DNA from: Triticum aestivum | Taxonomy: Eukaryota; Streptophyta; Magnoliopsida; Poales; Poaceae | DNA length: 64,000 bases | Reading direction: 5' to 3' | NCBI RefSeq assembly: GCF_018294505.1 | Contig: NC_057800.1 | Coordinates: 476,071,037-476,135,036 of the forward strand | In this document: one piece after another, positions 22,390 through 31,913 of the stretch | How the letters are laid out: every line of letters starts with the position of its first letter | Numbering within the stretch: the stretch's first letter is position 1 | The notes under the pieces: model-generated | Seen by the model: only the letters and a program-made list of their open reading frames with translations | Told to the model about the DNA's origin: nothing | Databases searched by the model: none | Translations under genes and position numbers: made by a program

Positions 22390-23163
22390 GGGGGTGCTAC
22401 TTCGCACTTTGCTAGGTGAACCTCGGTTGGGGGGCATGCATTCATAGCATAGGATTCCCTTCGTGGCGACACGAGGGGTGGGGGCTGCTAGCTACTTCGC
22501 AATTTGCTAGGGGAACCTCAGTTGGGGAGGGGAGGGGGCATGCATTCATAGCTTAGGATTCCCTTCGTGCCAACACGAGAGGGGGGCTGGTAGCTACTTC
22601 GCACTTTGCTAGGTGAACCTCGGTCGAGGGGGGGAGGGCATGCGTTCATAGCTTAGGATTACCTTCGTGCCGACATGAGGGAGGGGTGGCTGCTAGCTAC
22701 TTTGCACTTTTCTAGGGTGAACCTCGGTTGGGGGGGCATGCATTCATGGCTTAGGATTCCCTTCATGCCGACATGAGGGAGGGGGCTGCTAGCTACTTCA
22801 CAATTTGCTAGGTAAACCTCGGTTGGGGGGCATTCATAGCTTAGGAATCCCTTCATCCCGACGCGAGGGGGGCTGCTAGCTACTTCGCACTTTGCTAGGT
22901 GAACCTCAGTTGGGGGGCATTTATTCATAGCTTAGGATTCCCTTCGTACCGACACGAGGGAGGGGGGCTGCTAGCTACTTCACACTTTGCTAGGTGAATG
23001 AACCTCGGTTGGGGGGATGCATTCATATCTTAGGATTCCCTTCATGCCGACACGAGGGAGGAGGGGCGCTGCTAGCTACTTCACACTTTGCCTCGGTTGG
23101 GGAGGAGGGGGCATGCATTCATAGCTTAGGATTCCCTTCATGCCGACACGAGGGGGGTGGGGG
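22390..23163. repeat. Minisatellite, about 90-108 bp units, eight copies
   Basis: Each unit contains ctagctacttcgcacttt, ctaggtgaacctcggttgg, a G run, catgcattcatagcttagg and cccttcgtgccgacacgag. The ttaggattccc-like core falls at about 22447, 22553, 22657, 22750, 22839, 22931, 23029 and 23127. Copies are much more alike than those of the 310-370 bp array in which they are embedded. Confidence 0.85.
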
Positions 23164-23329
23164 CAAGCAATACAATGCACTTTACGAGAGAGGTGCCACA
23201 TCGAAGTTGCATTTGGTATTTGAAAATCAAACCACCCTTTTGATACATAAATTTGGTCCACATGCAAGTGTGTTCGTGTTCTGACCCTCTTCCGCGTCAT
23301 TTTTCGCCAAATTTATGAACATTAGATAA

Positions 23330-23625
23330 GTCGGATGACGCAAGAGACACGGTTCACTCAAATTAACCGTGTGCCATGCCGGTGCACCTGTCACGCACAC
23401 ATCCGCACAGTACACTGGGCTCCACGAGGCTCCCCCTCTCAAAAATATCTACCCACTTTGAGGGTTTTTCTGTTTCATAGCACACGGTTGTTATCTTCGG
23501 ACCGTGTGCGATGTTTCTTGTTCCCAATCCCACCTGAATCCCTAGAAAATATCTACTCACCTCGAGGGTTTTTCTGTTTCATAACACACGGTTGTTATCT
23601 CCAGACCGTGTGCGATGCACAATCA
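23330..23625. repeat. Interior CACTA-type repeats with hairpins
   Basis: Two copies of a roughly 100-bp unit (23441-23518 and 23546-23617) each carry gagggtttttctgtttcata then acacggttgttatc...accgtgtgcgatg, in which acacggt and accgtgt form an inverted repeat. A related unit precedes them (gacacggttcactc, accgtgtgcc at 23347-23376). These match the cores at the ends of the CACTA element. Confidence 0.6.
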
Positions 23626-23732
23626 TCAAAATTTTCAATAGCCCGGCATTTCAATCCCGCGTTTGACTCCCGTGTAGTAAAATTTTCAGTACCCGCCTCA
23701 TTTCCTCAAACACCCCGCCCCCCTCTCCACAC

Positions 23733-23782
23733 ACACACACACACACACACCAAAACCTTCTCGGGCATGCGCGCGCACACAC
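23733..23782. repeat. (CA)n microsatellite tracts
   Basis: Short runs of CA repeats at 23736-23752 and 23776-23784 lie just upstream of the B3-like gene's first exon. Confidence 0.7.
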
Positions 23783-24734
23783 ACACCCTCCCTCGCTCGA
23801 AACCCTAGCAAGGTCCCCGCCGCCGCTGCTGCCGCCGCCACAAAGCCTCCATTGTCAACATCTGCCGGTTTGCCCATGCAGCTTACCCACCGATCTCCAT
23901 ACCCAGGCCGCCCTGAGTTTCTTTGATGACGCCTGCCAAATGCCCCCTTTCCCACAGATCCCCATCCCCATCCCCACCCCCACTCCAGAGCATCGCAGCC
24001 TAATCCCGGCTACACTTCCCGTGGAGCTCGAGGAGCAACTGGCCCAAAAGAGGTGTATAGCAGTCTCTTAGCCCGACGTTTCCGAGGAAGCTAACGACCA
24101 TTATAGGCGGCAGGCACTCAAGCAGCGGGCTAGAGTATGCGGGCATGTCTTGTCCGTCGGCTATGACATCGAGGTCATCGACAGCGACGGCCTGAGGCGG
24201 GCTATGTCACAGGTTAAATGGCCCACACCCAACCCCTCGGGTTCAACCACCGTCGATCTCATCCATGGCCCCGCCGCTGATCTCCTCTCGCTCGCTGTCA
24301 ACAATTTTCCATTCTACATCGCCATCGAGCCCCTTTTGCCATTTCTGAAGGACACGTTCTGCGACGCTGGCTTGGGATCCACAGCTTCCAAGTCAGACCT
24401 CATCGATGGCGACCACGAGGAGGGCACCATCTCCGGCTCTTCCAAGGGGAAAGAACCCATATGCTCTTCCAAGGGGAAAGTGCCCATCTGCGACATCAGG
24501 GAGGGCACCCTACAGCCGTGCTCTTCCAAGGGGAAGGAGCCCATCTGGGACAACATGGAGCGCATCCAGGGTCCGTGCTCTTCCCACGGGAACGAGCCCA
24601 TCTGTGACAAGTGAGGAAACCTATGATTTGTTTTATCGTGCCTCTTCACAGGGGGAAACCCATGATTTGTTTTGTCGAGTCCCTTTTGTAGTGTAGTGAG
24701 AATATGGCCAGTTTTAATTGCTATATCTGGTTGT

Positions 24735-25035
24735 TTGTAGTATGCCTTGTTTATTTCAGTTGTTCACAATGTGATGCTCTATATGTGCAATTATTTACTG
24801 TGCGGTACATTTCATCATTCCAGTTTTAAACATACCGATAGGAATGCATATAATTGCTTCCTGTTAAGCCTGTTATAGCTAGCATATGCATCTTTTAAAG
24901 TTTTTTGATTGTTCGGTTGTTTGTAGTTAGCATATGTCTAGTTTCAAATGCTATCTTTGGTTGTTCGTAGTATGCCTTGCTTATTCCAGTTATTCACAAC
25001 GTGATGTTCTATATGTGCAAGTATGAACTGTTGTG
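24735..25035. repeat. Duplicated segment within the first intron of the B3-like gene
   Basis: The block gtagtatgccttgtttattt...gtgatgctctatatgtgcaa near 24739-24792 recurs as gtagtatgccttgcttattc...gtgatgttctatatgtgcaa near 24969-25020, about 230 bp apart, along with a shared tagc(a)tatgc(t)atc/agtttcaaatgctat stretch. Confidence 0.6.
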
Positions 25036-25409
25036 CTTAACATGCTTCTCGATGTACCTACATAGGACAATTTTGGGAATGACTGTTGTTTTCCATCGAG
25101 GTTAGTTTCAACCCATGGCTTATATCTGTTCACTGTTCAAGATATCGGTCGCTGGTACCATATAGGTCGCCGGCTGATAAGGGACTAATCGGTGAATCGG
25201 ACTTTTAACTGAATATATCCGCAACCTATTTATCATTAGGTTAACTAGGGCCATATGTAATATATCCGAGGCTACATGGCAACATGCAGTGTACTTAATG
25301 TCTAAATATGCAATCCTAGGCTACATAGCAATAAGGAAGAGTGTTACATTAATGTTCTAATGATGTCTAGATATACATAGAAGAGCGACAGCAACAACAA
25401 CAACAACAA

Positions 25410-25690
25410 CACAACCCTGTTTGGATACTCAACTTAGCTAAAGGTTAGAGTTAGTTTCTAGCTCATTACTAACCCTGAACTAACTCCATCCAAAGAGTTG
25501 TTTGGATGGCAGGCTTAAATTGACAATAAATGCACTAGGAGAACTAGCTCCAATTAGCACCTCTTGGGATGGATATTTTTTGGTGGGTTATAGATGCAAC
25601 TAGCTCAAACTAGCCCTCATGTTTAGATATACTTTAGGCTATGTGAGCCTGAACTAGCTCAAACTAACTGTAACCCCTGGATACAACAAC
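25410..25690. mobile_element. Possible MITE in intron
   Basis: The left part (ccctgtttggatactc, then ttagagttagtttctagctc) and the right part (gagcctgaactagctcaaac, then aactgtaacccctggatac) are weakly complementary to each other, and internal copies of ggatg and actagct repeat. This fits a small hAT- or Harbinger-like MITE. Boundaries and TSD are not certain. Confidence 0.3.
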
Positions 25691-25792
25691 AGTTAATCAG
25701 TCGATAATTTGTAAGAATGCACTAAACTCCTTCTGTCCCATAATATAATATGTTAATTCATCTAATATGTGAGTATATTGGATGTTATAAGA

Positions 25793-25880
25793 TACTCCCT
25801 CCGTTCCTAAATATTTGTCTTTTTAGATATTTCAAATGGACTACCACATACAGATGTATATAGACATATTATAAAAGAGT
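25793..25880 (+). mobile_element. Stowaway-like MITE fragment
   Basis: The sequence tactccctccgttcctaaat followed by atttgtctttttagat and a stretch with cagatgtatatagacata is typical of Triticeae Stowaway (Mariner-type) MITEs. Only the left half is present; the opposite inverted repeat is missing. Confidence 0.6.
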
Positions 25881-26669
25881 GTTGTGCTACATCATTGTGC
25901 AATTGCTATTTAGCTTCTAATATTAACTTGGTGCTTTTAGGTACATACGTCATTGGTAAAGATCCGCGCTTCGGCCCTTTCTGCATATGGGGCAATGTGA
26001 TATCGATGAACCAGGATCAAGTGAGGAAGCTGATAAAGATTGTTAGTAAAATGGGTCCAAAGATGGCAATTAAACTATTTGTTTACACTTTATCCAAGAC
26101 AACAGCGAACTGCAGGATGGTAAGTAAGAACTCTGCAGCCTTCTTTTTACTGCCCATAATGAGTTGTGTTAGATGACAATGTCTGAATATTTTTCCTTTG
26201 CAGTGGTTGCCAAAGCAGTTTACTCAAGATTACCTCTCAAACTACATGATTGGTGGGCATGCAAAGGTTAAAGTATTTATACCAGAACACGATGATTATC
26301 TAGATGTTTTCATGAAGATCATGAAGGATGGGCGGTCGGCCATCACAAGGGGTTTGACTAGATTCGTGTGTGCCTTCTGTATGGAGGAGGACACAATATG
26401 GGCATTCCGCTTCACCTTGTTCAGCAACCAGAATATATTTCGCCTCTTTCATTACCGTCTTTAATAGTACAAGTATACAAGTGTGGTTCATCATTCTTTA
26501 TTTGGTTCTTATGTAATTCTTGAACATATGTACCTATGAATCGAATAATGCATTGATTGTTTGAACCTGATGGATATGAATAAAGCTGTAGCATACATTC
26601 AAATTCAAATCCAAATCTGGTACGATTTGGAAAATCAGCAATTAAATTAGGGTGAAATTATGCTCTCCA

Positions 26670-26819
26670 GGTTGTTACAGCACACACGATTGGTAAAACA
26701 CAAACGTTTGCGATATGCACCATAATCCGGGTTCACAGAGAGGAAATGTGTGCAAGCATGCACACGGTTGCCGTTTGCAAACTATGTGCAATGTCAGACA
26801 ATATCACAAATGGTGCGGG
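26670..26819. repeat. Right subterminal repeats of CACTA, part 1
   Basis: Units with agcacacacgattgg, caaacgtttgcgat, gtgtgcaagcatgcacacgg and ctatgtgcaatgtcag match the cores at the left end. The array is interrupted by the solo LTR at 26820 and resumes at 29457. Confidence 0.6.
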
Positions 26820-27929
26820 TGAAAGAACATGTGGTGCCCGCATGTTTGGTTTTTGTAATTGATGACAATCTCTATGGACTAATGGTTGCCTTGAGTTATA
26901 TTTGAAGGGTTTGTCCGTAGGATTTTCTTGGAGTCCATTTTTTGGTTTCAAGGAGAGTTTGTGATGACCAAGGTGCTATTAAGGAATTATCCAAAGATTG
27001 GTCTTGTGAGGGGTGAACTTATTACAAGCATGTCTTGAAGAAGAAGAGTGTGTGATCATTCATGTTTACCTTCAAGACATCATCCAAATGAAGAGAGTTG
27101 GAAAGATTCAAGGTTGATCAAGACTAAGTCAAAGAGTGAATCAAGTTGATCAACACATAAAGCATAGAAGATGTACCAAGAGGGATCAAGCGATCCCATG
27201 GTATCGTAAGCATTGTCAATTACGCTTTGTGTACTAGCCCATGGTTTTCGTGAGAGTTCTCTGTGGGGTTAGGTTGTGGTGTGCAAGTTCAAGTAGGATC
27301 ATCACAAATACATCGTATGCTTGAAGTTTGCCATCCATTGTGGTGGCAATGGACTTGTGAAGATGTGCCAAAGAGTGGCTCACCCATGGTGGAGTATGGG
27401 GGAGCAATCTACTAGTCTTCACCGAGCCAACGCAATCAAGAAAGGTGGTCCAACTTGAGGGAGTCAAGATCATCATCATCTAGCTCAAGTGGACTATGTG
27501 CAAGGCAAAGGTTTCCCTTTGATAGGTTTTCTATTTTACCGGTCTCATGGTGGTAGTTGGGAGACCGGGTTATAGGATCGATTGTCGTACTATCAAGGGG
27601 GGCTCTCGATGAGTAGCTTGATCGTATTGTTCATAGAGAGCTCAAACCTTTGCATCCTTGCATCATTTTATTGGTTCTTGTTTGGTTCTTATCTTTGTGA
27701 GTTTTGGAGCTTATGGTTATCTTGGTGACAAGCTCGAATTCATCAAAAATGGAGTTCACTCGCATATTCTATGATTTTTTTGATGTTGGAGGTTATGTCG
27801 GTTCTTCTCGGTCGTTGTTTTGATGCTCTCGTCTTCCTCTATCCAACAAGCTTGAGTTTGCTCAATTCGGAGCTCTCATGAAGAAGTTATGGCAGTTTTG
27901 GGTTTTCTCCCTGTGGTAGTGCCGTGGTC

Positions 27930-28220
27930 GGTAGCGGTAGTTCCGCTCGTCATGCGGTAGTACCGCTTCAGTACCGCTCTACTACTACTGCCTCAATTTT
28001 GGGTCCTGCACTTTTCGTGTCGGATTTAGCAGTAGATGCACGGCAGTAAGGCACGGTAGTACCACCTATAAGCGGTAGTACCGCTCCGGTCGGGCGGTAG
28101 TACCGTTACTGCATTACTGTCGCCGTACTCGGCTCTGCCCTGCCTCATTTGGTCCCGTGTTCTGCTCCTCCAGCGGTAGTGCCGCTGGGGTGAGCGGTAG
28201 TACCGCTTACTACCGCCCCA
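27930..28220. repeat. Interspersed palindrome gcggtagtaccgc
   Basis: The inverted repeat GCGGTA-G-TACCGC occurs near 27954, 28072, 28094 (one mismatch) and 28194, with several half or diverged copies between, just upstream of the LTR TATA box. Confidence 0.75.
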
Positions 28221-28320
28221 AGGTTCATGTTTTGTTGCTCCATTTCCTTGCTTCATCCGCCTGAGTGGTTGTACCACTCGTGTGCGGGCTGAGCACATAA
28301 CGGTTCGATTTTTTTCCTCC

Positions 28321-28330
28321 TATAAAAGGG
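28321..28330 (+). promoter_or_regulatory. TATA box of the solo LTR
   Basis: The sequence tataaaaggg is preceded by a pyrimidine-rich stretch and followed by a leader, in the orientation implied by the Copia-like right border. Confidence 0.5.
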
Positions 28331-28932
28331 GGTCTTCTTTCCCGATGAACCTTATCTCTTTAGCTTGTGTTATTCCCCCATTGTTGACCTTCTTCGATCT
28401 TGCTAACTCTCAATCCCTCCATGGATTCTTGCTAGTTTTTGAGGGAAAAGAGAGAGGAGATCTAGATCCACATTTCCACCAATCACTTTCTCCTCTATGT
28501 GAGGGGAACCCCTTGGGTCTAGATCTTGGAGTTCTTCGTGTTCTCTTCTTCGTTCTTCCTCTCATTTTCCTCCCTAGCATTTGTTGCTTTGGTGGGATTT
28601 GGGAGAGAAGGACTTGGGCACTCCGTGTGCCCTTGCCATTGCATTTGGTGCATCGGTTTGAGTTCTCCATGGTGATACGTGGAAGTTACAAGTTGAGAAG
28701 CTTATTACTCTTGGGTGCTTGGTACCATTGAGCTTGTTCCTCTTGGGTGCTTTGGCGCCCTAGACGGTTGAGGTCACCTCGGAGGCATATTCCATTGTGG
28801 TGAAGCTTTGTGGTGTCGTTGGGGAGTTAACCCCAACCTTTGTGGTGTTCGGAGCTCAATCATTGTGGTGTAAAGCTCCGAGCAAGCATCGGGGTCTCCA
28901 ATTAGGTTGTGGAGATCGCCTCGAGCAATTTG

Positions 28933-29037
28933 ACGGGTTCCGTGACCGCCCCCAAGGGTTGCCAAAGTGTACGGGTTCGGTGACCGCCCCCAAGGGTTGC
29001 CATTTCTACGGGTTCGGTGACCGCCCTCAAGGGTCCC
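28933..29037. repeat. Three tandem copies of a 37-38 bp unit
   Basis: Units beginning acgggttc(c/g)gtgaccgcc at 28933, 28971 and 29008, each continuing ctcaagggt or cccaagggttgcc. Confidence 0.85.
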
Positions 29038-29456
29038 TTAGTGGAATCACGGCATCTTGCATTGTGCGAGGGCGTGAGGAGATGATGGTGGCCCTTGTGG
29101 CTTCTTGGGGAGCATTGTGCCTCCACATTGCTCCAAATAGAGATTAGCATCCGCAAGGGTGTGAACTTCGGGATACATCGTCATCTCCGCGTGCCTCGGT
29201 TATCTCTTACCCGAGCCCTTTACTTATGCACTTTACTTTGTGATAGCCATATTGTTTCTTGTCATATATCTTGCTATCACATAGTTGTTTATCTTGCTTA
29301 GCATAAGTTGTTGGTGCTCATAGGTGAGCCTAGCCGTTTTAGGTTTTGTACTTGACAAATTAACCGCTAGGTTAATTCCGCATTTGTTCAAGCCTGAACC
29401 GTAATTATATTAAAAAACCTATTCACCCCCCTCTAGGCGACATCCACGATCTTTCA

Positions 29457-29879
29457 GTAGGCAAATTAGACGTTTGTGTTAGTTGCCTTATCATACACGA
29501 TTCGCAAACCATGAACTGTTTCTGATGAAGTATGCATCGTAAATGTTGCACCATAGGATAGCGTGTGCGGTAGTTGACGATGTTACGATGGTCCGGCGTT
29601 TCGTAATCCTGTCCGACACTCGTATGACGATTAGCTAATCTTCTTAATGGTGAACCGTTTATGATGGGCCGCGCATCATAAACGTAGCACCACAGAATAC
29701 CCACTGCGATGGCAATGCAAGCAGAAACGAGTAGGAGTACTGTAGGGGCCCTATCCCTGACGGTTTCTGGGTCGTGTGGGAAGGACACCCCTATTGCCCA
29801 CACTCACTTCGCGGCGGTTCCAAATGCCATCGCAAAAAGGGGTTAAAAACCGTTTGTTTAGGACCGACGCGCACTAGTG
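29457..29879. repeat. Right subterminal repeats and terminus of CACTA
   Basis: Degenerate units with tacacgattcgcaaacc, actgtttctgatgaagtatgc, gaaccgtttatgatgggcc and ccatcgcaaaaagg end in aaaccgtttg and the terminus gcgcactagtg. These mirror the left subterminal region in inverted orientation. No coding frame. Confidence 0.65.
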
Positions 29880-31285
29880 TATACATATTCCTTTGACTAT
29901 GAGATTATGCAACTCCCGAATACCGGAGGAACACCTTGTGTGCTATCAAACATCACAACATAACTGGGTGATTATGAAGATGCTCTATAGGTGTCTCCGA
30001 TGGTTTTTGTTGAGTTTGCATAGATCAAGATTAGGATTTGTCACTCCGTGTATCGAAGACGTATCTCCGGGTCTTTTCAATAATGCACATCACTATGGGC
30101 CTTGCAAGCAATGTTACCAATGAGTTAGTTACGGAATGATGCATTACAGAACGAGTAAAGAGATTTGCCGGTAATGAGATTGAACTAGGTATGATGATAC
30201 CGACGATCGAATCTCGGGCAAGTAACATACCGATGACAAAGGGAATGACGTATGTTATTATGCGGTTTGACCAATAAACATCTTCGTTGAAATGTAGGAG
30301 CCAATATGAGCATCCAGGTTCCGCTATTGGTTATTGACAGAAGATGTGTCTCGGTCATGTCTACATAGTTCTCAAACCCGTAGGGTCCACACGCTTAACG
30401 CTCGATGACGATTTGTATTATGAGTTATGTGATTTGATGACCGAAGTTTGTTTGGAGTCCCGGATGAGATCACGGACATGACGAGGAGTGTCGAAATGGT
30501 CGAGAGGTAAACATCTATATATTGGAAGGCTATATTCGGACATCGGAATGGTTCCGAGTGATTCGGGTATTTTTCGGAGTACCGGAGAGTTACGGGAATT
30601 CGTCGGGGGAAGTTAATGGGCCTTATTGGGCTTTAGTGGAGAGAGGAAAGAAGGCCCACGAGGTGGCGTGCGCCTCCCCCTGCCCAAACCAAATTGAACA
30701 AGGGGTGGGGCGCGACCCCCTTTCCTTCTCCCTCTCCCTCCTTTCCTTCTTTCCTACTCCGAAAAGGAAAGGGAATCCTACTAGGACTTGTGAGTCCTAG
30801 TAGGACTCCCTACACTTGGCACGCCCCTAGGAGGGCTGGTCTCTCTCCCTCCCTCCTTTATATACGTGGGCAGGGGGCACCCAAAGGCACACAAAGTCTT
30901 CTCTTAGTCGTGTGTGGTGCCCCCCTCCACAGTTACACACCTCGGTGATATCGTCGTAGTGCTTAGGCGAAGCCCTGCGCTAGTAACTTCATCATCACCG
31001 TCAACACGCCGTCGTGCTGATGGAACTCTCCCTCGTCCTCAACTGGATCAAGAGCCCGAGAGACGTCATCGTGCTGAACGTGTGCTGAACACGGAGGTGC
31101 CATACATTCGGTACTTGGATCGGTTGGATCGTGAAGACATTCGACTACATCAACCGCGTTACTAAATGCTTCCGCTTTCAGTTTACGAGGGTACGTGGAC
31201 ACACTCTCCCGTCTCGTTGCTATGCATCTCCTAGATAGATCTTGCATGATCGTAGGAAATTTTTTGAATTACTACTTTCCCAATA
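29880..31285 (+). mobile_element. Right part of solo Angela-type LTR
   Basis: It resumes exactly after the CACTA duplication (tatacatattcctttgacta) and aligns with 9869-11350 of the first Angela-type LTR, ending in tttcccaata (CA decayed to TA). It keeps an ordinary TATA box (ctttatatacg near 30857). The Angela leader resumes at once with ttgatcacttagatg. Confidence 0.8.
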
Positions 31286-31913
31286 TTGATCACTTAGATG
31301 ACTCGAGGGATGTCTATCTAAGTGGGAGTTCTTAAGTAATTTTATTAATTGAACTTAATTTATCATGTACTTAGTCATGATAGTATTTGCATATCTATGT
31401 TGTAGATCAATAGCTCGTGTTGTAGCTCCCCTATGTTTTTATATGTTCCTAGAGAAAACTAAGTTGAAAGATGATAGTAGCAATGATATGGACTAGGTCT
31501 GTGATATGAGGATTATCCCCGTTGCTACACAGAAGAATTAAGTCCTACATGCACCACTAGGTGACAGACCTATTGCAGGAGCAGATGTAGACATTATGAA
31601 CGTTTGACAAGCTGGATATGATGAATTCTTGATAGTTTAGTGCACCATGCTTTACGGCTTAGAACTGGGACTTCAAAAATGTTTTGAATGCCACAGAGCA
31701 TATAAGATGTTCCAAGAGTTGAATTTGGTATTTCAGACTCATGGCCAGGTCGAGAGGTATGAGACCTCTGACAAGTACTTTGCCTACAGGATGAAGGAGA
31801 ATGGCTCATCCAGTGAGCATGTACTCAGAATGTCTGGGTAGTACAATCGCCTGAATCAAGTGGGAGTTAATCTTCCAGATAAGATAGTGATTGGTAGGGT
31901 TCTCTAGTCACTA
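31286..31913 (+). mobile_element. Angela-type leader end and gag remnant
   Basis: This continues the leader that stopped at 12465. From about 31590 it encodes a decayed Copia gag: GLELGLQKCFECHRAYKMFQ, then YKFAYRMKE-like and SSSEHVLRMSG motifs, in a frame broken by stops (for example tag near 31641 and 31840). It is cut at 31914 by a Tekay-like LTR; the rest of the element is beyond the right end of the window. Confidence 0.7.

Larger units (their letters stand above)
23830..26464 (+). pseudogene. B3-like domain gene, three exons, captured
   Basis: A long first-exon frame is open from about 23830 to 24616 apart from one TAG at 24069-24071. It includes EVIDSDGLRRAM and four degenerate repeats of the type CSSKGKEPICD. 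Exon 2 is 25941-26119 (acceptor ttttag, donor gtaagt) and encodes GKDPRFGPFCIWGN. Exon 3 is 26204-26464 (acceptor tttgcag) and encodes LPKQFTQDYLSNYM, then ITRGLTRFVCAFCMEED and AFRF, which fits a B3 fold. The exon 2/3 join is in phase; the exon 1 donor is unresolved, because a gtgagg site at 24613 gives the wrong phase. No clear ATG. Likely a captured gene of a B3-like family. Confidence 0.45.
26820..29456 (+). mobile_element. Solo LTR (2.6 kb), probably Copia, inside CACTA
   Basis: The ends are TGAAAGA and TCTTTCA, perfect short inverted repeats with TG...CA. The right end has the Copia-like junction cacccccctctaggcgacat. Flanks are gcggg and gtagg, a poor match that could be a decayed 5-bp duplication. 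No internal domain is present, so this is a solo LTR. A TATA box (tataaaaggg) at 28321 gives plus orientation. It contains palindromic gcggtagtaccgc repeats (27930-28220) and a 37-38 bp triplicate (28933-29037). Open frames inside are incidental. Confidence 0.65.
12793..29879 (+). mobile_element. CACTA transposon (17.1 kb) carrying host-gene fragments
   Basis: The right end is gcgcactagtg, giving CACTAGTGCGCGTCGG on the minus strand. The left end is TACTATTGCAGG, a one-base decay of CACTA. Both are flanked by the 3-bp duplication tat (12790-12792 and 29880-29882), and the flanks join into a continuous Angela-type LTR. Subterminal repeats with the cores gtgtgcgatg and acggtt occur at both ends and in interior blocks. 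No transposase (TNP2-like) frame was found. The inside carries decayed exonuclease-like, F-box/LRR/FBD, B3-like and zf-XS-like genes plus tandem repeats. It is non-autonomous and probably immobile given the unequal ends. Confidence 0.85.

Noticed and set aside
28282..28731. 149-codon frame after the TATA box of the solo LTR
   Set aside because: It lies in the LTR leader of a solo LTR; no domain, and the sequence style is non-coding.
12793..29879. Search for a CACTA transposase (TNP2-like) gene
   Set aside because: No frame in the element shows transposase motifs; the coding pieces found are exonuclease-, F-box-, B3- and zf-XS-like.
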